A stretch of 22,210 nucleotides of DNA from JBGTHB01 sp041746415 (GTDB taxonomy: Bacteria; Pseudomonadota; Gammaproteobacteria; Coxiellales; Coxiellaceae). The notes under the pieces were generated by a model, which was not told the origin of the DNA, ran no database searches, and was given only the letters and a program-made list of their open reading frames with translations. Numbering within the stretch: position 1 is the stretch's first letter; the number at the start of each line of letters is the position of its first letter. The stretch is taken from NCBI GenBank assembly GCA_041746415.1, contig JBGTHB010000034.1, positions 1 through 22,210 on the forward strand, written 5' to 3'. Positions 13,269 to 21,768 of the stretch are shown here, one piece after another. Position numbers and translations under genes: made by a program.

Positions 13269-14587
13269 AGCGTCGCTGGCCAAGAAATCTCATGCTGGTC
13301 ATTGGCATACTGATTGCGGCGTTATTACTAACGCCGTTTTTGATTGGGCTTTACGCCCGCACTCAAATTATCTCCGTTATTAACCGAACCACCAGCCCTT
13401 TTGCCATCCGTGCCCAAGTTGTTTCATATCAACCAGGTTGGTTTATTTCGCATATGCACCTTAAAATTTTCTTAGCCAACCCCACTTACACAAGTCTGGA
13501 AGGCGACGTATCAATTTATAACGGGCCACTGATTTTATTTTTAGATTGGCGTCATCAATCGCATTGGTATCTAAGCTACTTTGCCGCCAAAGGCGATTTT
13601 AAAGTGGTCGACCCACATCTCGATCAACTCCTCCATGACGGTATTCCCGAAGAAATCTTTATTGCTATTCGCCAAAACTTGCACTTAAACAGTATTATTC
13701 ACGTGCATATTCCTGAATTCACCATCATTCGTCCTGATCAAACTCGAACAGATATCGGTGGCATCACTTTTCATTTATTTCACAGTCGGCATCACAATCA
13801 CATTCGCTTACATGGGCTATTAAATGACGTTAGCATTGATTCTCCCTCCTTGCGTTCACGTTTAACGGTGCAATACGCCGCCTTAAATTTAGATATTAAC
13901 CGTGATAAAACCGGCTTATGGACAGGCATCACTAAAATTACGACCCCGCTGGCCACTTTTGCCGATCAACTCGGCAGTGCTAAATTAACTAATATTCAAC
14001 TCGTAACGCAAACCAATCATAACGACCCTAAAAATTTATTTAACTTAACTTTCGATATCCAGAAAATTGCTTTAATTGATAGCACCATTGGTCCTTTCGT
14101 TGCTAACGCTACCATTAGACATTTCTATGATGCGGATTTAGGTAACTTCATGGCTATTCAAAAGTTTGTTTGTGAAATGAATCTGCCAAAAGATTTGCGC
14201 GATCAAGCGCTGGATCCTTTTGTTACGCAACTGCTTCAAGGTGTGACAGCACATTTAAATCAAGCCACACTGCAATCTAATTTCGGCACCATCGACGCCA
14301 AAGCTAATTTTGTGCTGCCGCAAATTAACGCCAATATTCGTCCCCTGCCAACCGTTAGCAGTATGTTTCATGCTTCACAATTAGATGCAAAACTTATCAT
14401 ACCTGCAGCAGCATTGAAATTATCAACCACTCAAGCGAATTTGTTGCAAGCCACTTTGCTCGGTTACTTTCAGCAAGGCTGGTTAGTAAAAACAGGCGAT
14501 CATTATACCTTGCGTCTAACTCATGATGTTAATGGTTACAAAATAAATGGCACGCCGTGGTTGCAAAAATCACTCCCGCAACATTAA
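13265..14587 (+). CDS. DUF945 (YdgA-like) family protein
   Basis: This 440-residue protein has one N-terminal membrane helix (about 10-30, LMLVIGILIAALLLTPFLIGLYA) preceded by KRRWPR, so the rest probably lies in the periplasm, anchored to the inner membrane. The start of the mature part (YARTQIISVINRTTSPFAIRAQVVSYQPGWFISHMHLKI) fits the DUF945/YdgA pattern of 'SYQ.G.FSS...'. The remainder is long beta-rich repeats of the AsmA-like kind. Function is not established for the family. The start codon overlaps the minE stop (ATGA), so it is produced together with MinE, which suggests but does not show a link to division or the envelope. Confidence 0.7.
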   Translation: MKRRWPRNLMLVIGILIAALLLTPFLIGLYARTQIISVINRTTSPFAIRAQVVSYQPGWFISHMHLKIFLANPTYTSLEGDVSIYNGPLILFLDWRHQSHWYLSYFAAKGDFKVVDPHLDQLLHDGIPEEIFIAIRQNLHLNSIIHVHIPEFTIIRPDQTRTDIGGITFHLFHSRHHNHIRLHGLLNDVSIDSPSLRSRLTVQYAALNLDINRDKTGLWTGITKITTPLATFADQLGSAKLTNIQLVTQTNHNDPKNLFNLTFDIQKIALIDSTIGPFVANATIRHFYDADLGNFMAIQKFVCEMNLPKDLRDQALDPFVTQLLQGVTAHLNQATLQSNFGTIDAKANFVLPQINANIRPLPTVSSMFHASQLDAKLIIPAAALKLSTTQANLLQATLLGYFQQGWLVKTGDHYTLRLTHDVNGYKINGTPWLQKSLPQH

Positions 14588-14596
14588 GGATAATCA

Positions 14597-15862
14597 GTGA
14601 AGAACGAAAAACGCACTGCTTTTATCTTTTCATTATTAATTTGGTTTCTTTCTTCATTATTTTACTTTCATCAGTATTTTTTACTCTCCTCCATCAGCCC
14701 GATGATACCCAAACTTGAGCATGATTTTTCGTTGTCCCCACTTACGATATCTGCAATTGCTGCTTCATTTTATTATGTTTATCTGATATTGCAGTTTTTC
14801 ACTGGTTACTTTACTGACCGCTTTGGCACACGCTACTGCTTAAGCTTTGCCAGCCTAGCCTGCGGTATGGGCGCCATCGTTTTTGCCAATGCACAATCCG
14901 TTGGATGGCTTTATACAGGCCGCATTCTAATCGGTGTTGGTGCGGCGTTTTCGTTAGTCGGCACATTAACATTAGCACGCAATTTATTTACTGATAAACA
15001 ATTCACGCTGCTCAATGGTATTACGGCCATGACAGGTGTCATGGGTGTATTAATCGGCACAGGACCAGCCAGCATTATTATTGATGCGTATGGGTGGCGA
15101 TTTACAATGAACATGGGGGCAATAATCGCTATAGCTATCAGCATAACTATTTTTACATTTTTTAAAAAACATATTCATACCAATAAGCATCAAACCAGTT
15201 CAACGCATTATGAATGGCGAAAAGTAGTTGCTCTTTTTAAGAAAAAAAACTTTTGGTTGATCCTAGTCTATACCTTCGGTATTTCGAGTGTTTTTGATTC
15301 TTTTGTGGCTTTTTGGGCAGTACCCTTTATCAGTGAAAAAATTCATGCTACCACCATTCTGGCGGCAAAAACGGTTTCATTAATCAGCTTCGGTTATTTG
15401 TTTGGTGCATTTACATTTTCTTGGTGCGCCAGTCACTACGGACACCGTAAATCGCTGTTAGCGGCAGGTGCATTTTTTATTGGTCTTACGCTAGCAGGCT
15501 TAATATATTTACCCTCTCTTACCAGCATCGAACTTAGCATGCTTGCATTCGTATTTGGTATTAGCCTTGGCTCAAAAACATTAGCCTTTGTTGTCATGGC
15601 TAAAGAAGCTGACAAACATATTACCGCCACAGCCATGGCTTTAGTCGAATTCACCAAACATTTTGGTGGCGTAATCTCACTATTAATATTGGGCTGCATC
15701 CTCGAGGCAGAAGTACACTCACATCACATAACTCCCGGCCACTTAGTGCAGAGCTTGAGACTAGATGATTACTACAAAGCATTTATTTACTTAATGAGTT
15801 TGGTTTTTGTTTCATTGCTAAGTATTTGCTTGGTGAAAGAAAAATTGTCTAAAGCGAGTTAA
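14597..15862 (+). CDS. Major facilitator superfamily transporter
   Basis: This 421-residue inner-membrane permease has twelve hydrophobic helices in two halves with a polar central loop (about 185-205). MFS motif A is seen in the loop after helix 2 (GYFTDRFGTR, about 70-79). Helix 4 has the expected GRILIGVGAAF. A second-half counterpart reads CASHYGHRKS. The substrate cannot be told from sequence; the organisation resembles organic-acid or phthalate-type carriers. The start is GTG with AAGGA 6-7 bases upstream. It follows the DUF945 gene by 9 bases, so it probably belongs to the min transcript. Its end overlaps the convergent MATE-like gene by 14 bases. Confidence 0.85.
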   Translation: MKNEKRTAFIFSLLIWFLSSLFYFHQYFLLSSISPMIPKLEHDFSLSPLTISAIAASFYYVYLILQFFTGYFTDRFGTRYCLSFASLACGMGAIVFANAQSVGWLYTGRILIGVGAAFSLVGTLTLARNLFTDKQFTLLNGITAMTGVMGVLIGTGPASIIIDAYGWRFTMNMGAIIAIAISITIFTFFKKHIHTNKHQTSSTHYEWRKVVALFKKKNFWLILVYTFGISSVFDSFVAFWAVPFISEKIHATTILAAKTVSLISFGYLFGAFTFSWCASHYGHRKSLLAAGAFFIGLTLAGLIYLPSLTSIELSMLAFVFGISLGSKTLAFVVMAKEADKHITATAMALVEFTKHFGGVISLLILGCILEAEVHSHHITPGHLVQSLRLDDYYKAFIYLMSLVFVSLLSICLVKEKLSKAS

Positions 15863-17423
15863 CACTACTATCTGATGATGTCTGATTCGGATTATCACTC
15901 GTCTGATCAATTAACCTCATCTCCTCATCATCCTCTACTGCGATGGCTGCTCTTGATCGGCTTTGACTATTTTTTTGATTAGTAACACGTTGCCAACGAA
16001 AGACTAAGGAGGCACAGTTAAAGCTGAGTCCAATACCTAATAACCAGTTGAAGGTTAATAACGAAATCTCTGCTTTTGCTGCGATAATCCAATTAAGCAC
16101 CAAACCACCATACACTGAAGCGAACGTGGCGTGCATAGCAAATTTTGTGTCACTATAAACTCTAAGACTAGAGGTCATTGTTAAACGCACACCGTGTCCA
16201 ATATAAACTATTGTGCGTGCAACCAGCGATGCTGCCGCTATCTTCATGATGTAATTTTTGTTTTTTTCATCCTGAATGCCAGAACCAAATTGAGCAACCA
16301 AACTATCTTGGGCAAAATAATAAACCACGGCCATTAGCGCAATCAGCATGACACTCGACGCAGCCGCTTTGTACGCCATCTTTTGAATGGCAAGATTGTC
16401 ATCTGATTTAACCTCATCAATTACCAAGCGCGTTGCTCGTCCAATATAAACGGTTATCAACAATATGGGTAACGTGTAGCGCTCGACAATTTCGAGTGCT
16501 GCAAGATTTATTTCACCCAGGTATTTTTGTACGATTAAATTTTGCAGATAAATAGCCAAAATCTCAGCTGCATTTTGTAATGCAATAGGCACACCAAAAT
16601 CAAATAACGCTGAATATATTGCGTTTTTTTTAGCTGTTGCATGAGCTGCAGTGATATCGCGATTAGTACAACATAGCGTGCTTTTTACATAGGTGGCAAT
16701 ATTCCCAAACTCTTCCATTAAGTTTCGCAAACCAGCTGCTGAATCTGGTAATAAAGTACGACTTCGTCCATTTTCGATCTTATAACGGTATAGCCTCATT
16801 ATTAAATAGGCCGCCCAGGCAGCCAAACTAAATGATAAGCCAAGCAAGTACTCAGCTCCATTTTGCATCATAAAGTAAGACAACATAACAAGTAGGCCGC
16901 TGTGAATAGCATAACGGGCGGTTAGCGCATAATGAAACTGGTAACACTCCAAATAACGGGTTTCAACCGAAAGCAATTCACTGGCTGGAATTGTTGGCAG
17001 GTACGTTATAAAAAATTTAAACGTACGCAGTAACGTGGTTGATGTTGGTGAAAACAGTGCTGCAATAGCAAATGCTGCAGGTAACATGATCACAGCACTC
17101 GCCATTGAAACCACAACCGCCAAACTGACTCCCTTTTTCATTATCAAACTAATATTATCTTGTGTGGTTTGCGGTGCAATACTTGAACTCACTTGTGATT
17201 TTGATGCCGCTAATTCATCGCTAATAAGCTTACCCACTCCAAGCAGCAATAAAATGGCAGGAGTCGATACCCAAATTCGCATAGGTGAAAACAAACCTGC
17301 TGCTACCAAGCTTTGCTGATCGTGATTGGCATATTGCTTTATGGCAAACCAGTTACCGCATTCTAATAGGAGGCGTGTAGTCACCAGAATGGCCGTGCGT
17401 TTTAAAATAGCAATTGTGCTCAT
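15849..17423 (-). CDS. Divergent MATE-fold membrane protein with a polar C-terminal tail
   Basis: This 524-residue protein has about twelve hydrophobic helices in two bundles joined by a long central loop (about 215-270). The second half opens with GVPIALQNAAEILAIYLQNL and continues LAALEIVERYTLPILLITVYIGRATRLVIDEV. This recalls the corresponding segment of MATE transporters (GxP..LQ..AE, then AA..I, then the xxRxV.. helix). I call the fold MATE-like and the substrate unknown. The central loop has a Cys pair (TLCCTN). The last 35 or so residues are hydrophilic and rich in Ser, Asp and Glu, with EEMRLI at 500-505; bacterial MATE proteins usually lack such a tail. An AAGGA site supports the start. 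It lies 74 bases downstream of the unknown 215-residue gene. Confidence 0.6.
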   Translation of the reverse strand: MSTIAILKRTAILVTTRLLLECGNWFAIKQYANHDQQSLVAAGLFSPMRIWVSTPAILLLLGVGKLISDELAASKSQVSSSIAPQTTQDNISLIMKKGVSLAVVVSMASAVIMLPAAFAIAALFSPTSTTLLRTFKFFITYLPTIPASELLSVETRYLECYQFHYALTARYAIHSGLLVMLSYFMMQNGAEYLLGLSFSLAAWAAYLIMRLYRYKIENGRSRTLLPDSAAGLRNLMEEFGNIATYVKSTLCCTNRDITAAHATAKKNAIYSALFDFGVPIALQNAAEILAIYLQNLIVQKYLGEINLAALEIVERYTLPILLITVYIGRATRLVIDEVKSDDNLAIQKMAYKAAASSVMLIALMAVVYYFAQDSLVAQFGSGIQDEKNKNYIMKIAAASLVARTIVYIGHGVRLTMTSSLRVYSDTKFAMHATFASVYGGLVLNWIIAAKAEISLLTFNWLLGIGLSFNCASLVFRWQRVTNQKNSQSRSRAAIAVEDDEEMRLIDQTSDNPNQTSSDSSVNSL

Positions 17424-17497
17424 CTACATCCTTTTGTTTAAACAACAATAACTGTTTCGTTAAGACTGAGACGGTATTAGCGTTAAAAAGCCACAAA

Positions 17498-18145
17498 TCA
17501 ACGCAACATGGTATAGAAAATTTGATTGTTTGCAGGACCATTAGCCTTACACAAATATTCAGCCTTGATTTGAGTTAAATCCAAGCGTTCGTGATTTAAG
17601 AACACATACAATAAACTTGCGACATCATTGGTAACTTGCTTATCCATTCTCTCAATTCCACAACAGCACAAACAAAACTGCATTAACTCTGACAACAATA
17701 ATTTCAAATTAGCCGCATCTTTTTTCAAATACACAGCATAAGTTTCCTCTCCTGTTGTCAATTGCGCCGTCAACTCAGGAGGCGTAGCGTATGGTTTTAA
17801 TGATTTCGATAATGCGTTAGCAGGAAAATTTCTATTATAAAATTGAAATTTTATTTGTGCCTCAAGCATAACAATCACACAGTACGCGATAACATTCGTG
17901 TTACTAGGATAAAAAGTGGCTACATATACAAAGTAAGAGGAGTAAGGGTTGATTTTTGGCTCAAGCTGCAGCCACATTCTACCCCACATAAAAAACGCTA
18001 ACTGTGTTTTCTTTCCTTCGGAATTAACATGAATGTTAGTATAAGCCCTGTCAGATATAGCAGTATTGACTAGATTGTTTAACACCTTCTGCGCAGCTGG
18101 TGCTTTTCTTTTTGTGCCGCGTCTTTCGCCATTTAAAGTACGCAA
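17498..18145 (-). CDS. Unrecognised 215-residue protein
   Basis: I do not recognise this protein. The best start is TTG at 18145, because AAGGA lies 6 bases upstream on the minus strand. The next in-frame Met is more than 50 codons downstream, and the nearby ATG is in another frame. The N-terminus is basic (RTLNGERRGTKRKAP). A partly hydrophobic, aromatic stretch runs about 48-105 (WGRMWLQLEPKINPYSSYFVY). A cysteine cluster CLCCC lies at 158-162. There is no signal peptide. Codon use looks like that of neighbouring genes. Position and strand suggest co-transcription with the MATE-like gene, 74 bases downstream. Confidence 0.55.
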   Translation of the reverse strand: MRTLNGERRGTKRKAPAAQKVLNNLVNTAISDRAYTNIHVNSEGKKTQLAFFMWGRMWLQLEPKINPYSSYFVYVATFYPSNTNVIAYCVIVMLEAQIKFQFYNRNFPANALSKSLKPYATPPELTAQLTTGEETYAVYLKKDAANLKLLLSELMQFCLCCCGIERMDKQVTNDVASLLYVFLNHERLDLTQIKAEYLCKANGPANNQIFYTMLR

Positions 18146-18213
18146 AAAAAATCCTTACCGCTTTATCTTGCTGGCAAAATTAATAGATGAATGGTTATTT
18201 AGCAGCGTAGGCT

Positions 18214-18933
18214 TTATCTACGGCCACCACCGAATAAACGCAGCATACTGAGAAATAAGTTAATGAAGTCTAAATACAACATGAGCGCGCCACTGATGAC
18301 GAGTTTTTTACGATCTTGTCCTTGTGACAAAGCATAGGATTGCTTAATTTTTTGAGTGTCATAAGCGGTTAACCCTGAGAAAATCAACACTCCCAACACA
18401 CCCAGTGTTAAATTCATCGCAGCCGTTTGCATACTGTGCACAAACATGGTCAACACACTAACAATGATCAAACCAAATAAGCCCATAATGCAAAATGTGC
18501 CAATGGGGCCTAAATCTCGTTTAGTCACAAAACCAAAGATACTCAAACCTAAAAATGCACCTGCTGTACTAGCCAACGCCAGCGTAATGGTTTGCTTAGT
18601 AAACACATATAACACGACTGAAAGTGTCACCCCGGTTAACAGTGAGTAAGCCAAATACATGAGGGTTGCTGTAGCCGCGCTGATGCGACGTTGCAAAAAA
18701 CTAAAGGCAATGACAACACCCAATTGCAACACAATAAGACCATTAAACAGCAATGAGTTGGAAATTAACCGTTGAAATAATTCAGTATTGTTTTGTAAAT
18801 AAAGCGCAATTGCTGCCGAAATTCCGAGACCAGCCATCATCCATAAATACACTTGGCTCATAAATTGTTGCATGGTTTGACCATCTACATTGGGATAGTA
18901 TTTCGATGAATTTGGGAGTGAGACGTCTGGCAT
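18214..18933 (-). CDS. BAX inhibitor-1 family membrane protein (YccA/YbhL type)
   Basis: This 239-residue inner-membrane protein has seven hydrophobic helices starting near residue 28. Family landmarks are visible: TLMYLAYSLLTGVTLSVVLYVF in the middle, the FGFVTKRDLG loop, IFSGLTAYDTQKIK at 182-195, and GALMLYLDFINLFLSMLRLFG near the end. The Asp residues in the last two match the di-aspartyl pH-sensing pair of bacterial BI-1 proteins, which conduct calcium. In bacteria the family is linked to membrane proteostasis (YccA modulates FtsH). The start has a GAGGT site. It is a lone gene, with ligA ending upstream and the unknown 215-residue gene downstream. Confidence 0.93.
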   Translation of the reverse strand: MPDVSLPNSSKYYPNVDGQTMQQFMSQVYLWMMAGLGISAAIALYLQNNTELFQRLISNSLLFNGLIVLQLGVVIAFSFLQRRISAATATLMYLAYSLLTGVTLSVVLYVFTKQTITLALASTAGAFLGLSIFGFVTKRDLGPIGTFCIMGLFGLIIVSVLTMFVHSMQTAAMNLTLGVLGVLIFSGLTAYDTQKIKQSYALSQGQDRKKLVISGALMLYLDFINLFLSMLRLFGGGRR

Positions 18934-18960
18934 AAATACCTCGTAATTTTGACTAGCGAC

Positions 18961-18990
18961 ATCATATCACTGAAAGAATCCGCGCCACAA
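18961..18990 (-). promoter_or_regulatory. Tentative promoter for the BI-1 family gene
   Basis: On the minus strand TTGTGG (18985-18990) and TATGAT (18961-18966) are separated by 18 bases, 27 bases upstream of the start codon. The -10 is good (five of six) and the -35 weak (three of six). The gap 18934-19069 shows no strong hairpin for ending ligA transcription. Confidence 0.3.
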
Positions 18991-19069
18991 GTAGCTTCTA
19001 TCTCTTTGAAATGATGTACTTTCGCAACTTGTTGCCCTCAAACGTAGCACGCAAAGCTCTGGTATTTTT

Positions 19070-21088
19070 TCATGCTGCAGCAATTAAATCTAAAAATTCG
19101 TCTTCCGTTAAAATAGCGATACCCAACTGCTGCGCTTTAGTAAATTTACTACCAGGTTCTGCACCCACAACCACATAACTGGTTTTTGCTGAAACACTAC
19201 CGCTTACTTTACCTCCCAGTGCTTCAATTTTTGCTTTCGCTTGTTCACGTGACAAGGATTTTAATGTTCCAGTAACGACAAAGGTTTTTCCGGCTAATTT
19301 AGCGGCAGCCTGTGTCTTTATTACTTTCGGCCAATGCACACCCAGCTTAATTAATTTTTGAATCAACTCGCGATTATGCTGTTGTTGAAAAAAACCACGT
19401 ATGTGTGACGCCACAATCGGTCCCACGTCTGCAACAGTCAATAAATCTTCCACTGTTGCTTGTTCAATTTTATTTAGCTCACCAAAGTGATTTGCTAAAG
19501 TTTTGGCAGTGGCCTCACCCACTTCGCGAATACCCAACGCATACAAAAATTTCGCTAAGGTGGTGGCCTTGCTTTTTTCAATAGCAAGAATAATATTCTC
19601 AGCTGATTTTTCGCCTAGCCGTGGCAATGTCGCTAACACCTTGGCTTTTAATTCAAAAATAGCCGCGACATCTTTAATAATATTTTCCTCTACCAACAAA
19701 TCCACTAACTTATCACCCAAACCTTCAATATCCAGCGCTTTACGTGAAACAAAATGTTTAATGCTTTGTGTGAGCTGTGCTTGGCAATACAATCCACCCA
19801 TACAACGCGCCACCGCTTCACCTTCTGCTTTTAATACTTCTGCACCACAAACGGGACAAACTTTTGGCAACAAAACTTTTACAGTATGACTTGGGCGCTG
19901 CTCATTTAAATACATCACTACTTCTGGAATAACATCACCGGCTCGTCGCACCACAACACTATCACCGACACGAATATCCTTGCGTTGCAATTCATCAAAA
20001 TTATGCAGTGTGGCGTTACTTACCGTCACCCCACCTACTTCAACTGGTGCTAACCTTGCCACAGGGGTTACTGCACCAGTACGCCCTACTTGGCATTCAA
20101 TAGCGAGGACTTGAGTAATTTTTTCTTCAGCTGGAAATTTAAAGGCGATGGCCCAACGCGGTGCACGTGAAACGAAACCTAACTGTTGTTGTGTTTGTCG
20201 CGAATTAACTTTAAATACCACCCCATCAATTTCGTAAGACAAACTAGCGCGTCGCTGTGCTAATTTTTCATAATAGTCAAAACAAGCAGCAATACCAGTC
20301 ACCAGTTTGAATTCAGGTGTGATAGGCAATCCAAGTTTTTTTAAAAATGTCATCACTTCGCTGTGTTCATCCGCAATTTGACCCCCTTCTACAATACCAA
20401 CAGCGTAGGCAAAAAAACATAAAGGGCGCTCAGCAGTAATAGCCGGGTCAAGTTGACGCAAACTGCCTGATGCCGCATTGCGCGGATTAGCAAACATTTT
20501 ACTGCCTGCCGTCATCGCTGCTTTATTCATTTTCTCAAAGCCGGCAACTGGCATAAAAATTTCGCCGCGCACTTCGAGCAGCGCCGGATAATCCTTACCG
20601 CGTAATTTTAATGGAATGGCTTTGATGGTTCTGACATTACTGGTGACGTCTTCTCCGACATAACCATCACCGCGTGTCGCAGCTTGCACCAGCAACCCGT
20701 TTTTATACAGCAAACTTATCGCAACACCATCAAATTTTGGTTCGCAGGTAAATTGTAATGGATTATTCTCACCTAAGCGTTGTTGAATACGTTGCGCAAA
20801 AGCATCGAGTCCCGCTTTATCAAAAACGTTATCTAATGACAACATAGGCAACGCATGCATCACCGTTGGCAGTGACGCCAGTGCTTTAGCTCCCACACGT
20901 TGCGTAGGTGAATCGGCTGTGACTAAATCAGGATAATCCGTTTCGAGTTGTTTAAGCGTTTGGAATAATTGATCGTACACGGCATCGGAAACTGTCGGTT
21001 CAGCCAATACATAATAGTGATAATTATAATCTTCAAGTTGCTGACGTAATGTTGCGGCTTGTTCAGCAATGTCGTTGGGTATGGTCAT
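19070..21088 (-). CDS. ligA: NAD-dependent DNA ligase LigA
   Basis: LigA seals nicks with NAD as cofactor in replication and repair. From ATG 21088 the product is 672 residues, as in E. coli (671). A longer frame back to a TTG at 21145 would overlap zipA and add a non-family leader. Domains in order are domain Ia with YHYYVLAEPTVSD, the nucleotidyltransferase with the adenylated Lys in EPKFDG (K118), an OB fold, a Cys4 zinc finger (CPVCGAEV...CMGGLYC), HhH repeats and a C-terminal BRCT domain (about 595-670, KLAGKTFVVTGTL). It begins 10 bases after the zipA stop and has only a weak ribosome site, so it is probably coupled to zipA translation. Confidence 0.97.
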   Translation of the reverse strand: MTIPNDIAEQAATLRQQLEDYNYHYYVLAEPTVSDAVYDQLFQTLKQLETDYPDLVTADSPTQRVGAKALASLPTVMHALPMLSLDNVFDKAGLDAFAQRIQQRLGENNPLQFTCEPKFDGVAISLLYKNGLLVQAATRGDGYVGEDVTSNVRTIKAIPLKLRGKDYPALLEVRGEIFMPVAGFEKMNKAAMTAGSKMFANPRNAASGSLRQLDPAITAERPLCFFAYAVGIVEGGQIADEHSEVMTFLKKLGLPITPEFKLVTGIAACFDYYEKLAQRRASLSYEIDGVVFKVNSRQTQQQLGFVSRAPRWAIAFKFPAEEKITQVLAIECQVGRTGAVTPVARLAPVEVGGVTVSNATLHNFDELQRKDIRVGDSVVVRRAGDVIPEVVMYLNEQRPSHTVKVLLPKVCPVCGAEVLKAEGEAVARCMGGLYCQAQLTQSIKHFVSRKALDIEGLGDKLVDLLVEENIIKDVAAIFELKAKVLATLPRLGEKSAENIILAIEKSKATTLAKFLYALGIREVGEATAKTLANHFGELNKIEQATVEDLLTVADVGPIVASHIRGFFQQQHNRELIQKLIKLGVHWPKVIKTQAAAKLAGKTFVVTGTLKSLSREQAKAKIEALGGKVSGSVSAKTSYVVVGAEPGSKFTKAQQLGIAILTEDEFLDLIAAA

Positions 21089-21098
21089 ATTAAAAGAG

Positions 21099-21743
21099 TT
21101 AGTTGGTTGTGGTAGCAAATAAATCGCCAACAGTTTGCGTTTCAATATAGTGCTTAACTTGTTTGCGCCATTTTGAAATGGTCACTTTATCCAATGGCTG
21201 GCGTTGATTATCCAGTAATTCACCATTTAAATCTTCTGCCAGTGCGTAAGCGGTTTCTAACATGCTATCAAATGCCACCAGTGGATCCGCTGTTTCATTC
21301 AACATCACAAATAATGATAAGCAGGGCGTGTGAAAACTTCCCATTTTTTGCATGTCAAACGTTCCCGGCGCCACACTGGATGCTAAACTGAATTCATTTT
21401 GATGATGAAATAAATGGTGCTTTCCATAACGTAAACCGTTTGCTAGCAATGCTTGCAGTAATTCATATCCCGCAAAATCGCTGTATTTGCTGTGCAAGAA
21501 CAGTGAAATATATTGCGGCGCAACATTCTTAACTTTGTTGGCAACTTGCTCTGTTTCAGACAAACCTAAAACAGCATCGGCATCAATCTCACTGTCTGGG
21601 CTTAATGCAAATTTAGGCGCTGTACGCGAGGCAAGCTTTTGCTGGTGACGCGTAGTGCGAGCCTCATTTGGCTGAGGGCGTTTTAACATCACAAAAATGG
21701 AAAAAACAATAATAGCAATAACGAGAATAGCGGCGAGATACAT
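21099..21743 (-). CDS. zipA: Cell division protein ZipA
   Basis: ZipA anchors FtsZ filaments to the inner membrane through its C-terminal domain. The 214-residue product has an N-terminal membrane helix (about 2-19), a basic then polar linker (about 20-72), and the FtsZ-binding domain with LLQALLANGLRYGKHHLFHH, PGTFDMQKMGSF and the final amphipathic helix. It is much shorter than E. coli ZipA (328) because the Pro/Gln-rich linker is reduced to about 50 residues. A GGGAGTG site precedes the ATG. It sits between smc and ligA, the usual gammaproteobacterial order. Confidence 0.93.
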   Translation of the reverse strand: MYLAAILVIAIIVFSIFVMLKRPQPNEARTTRHQQKLASRTAPKFALSPDSEIDADAVLGLSETEQVANKVKNVAPQYISLFLHSKYSDFAGYELLQALLANGLRYGKHHLFHHQNEFSLASSVAPGTFDMQKMGSFHTPCLSLFVMLNETADPLVAFDSMLETAYALAEDLNGELLDNQRQPLDKVTISKWRKQVKHYIETQTVGDLFATTTN

Positions 21744-21768
21744 ACATCACTCCCTAGTACTAAAACAA

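Noticed and set aside
17035..17319. Plus-strand frame opposite the MATE-like gene
   Set aside because: It lies entirely antisense to a well-supported membrane protein and shows no domain or ribosome site.
21089..21145. N-terminal extension of LigA from a TTG
   Set aside because: It would overlap the end of zipA and add 19 residues not found in the family; ATG 21088 gives the expected length.
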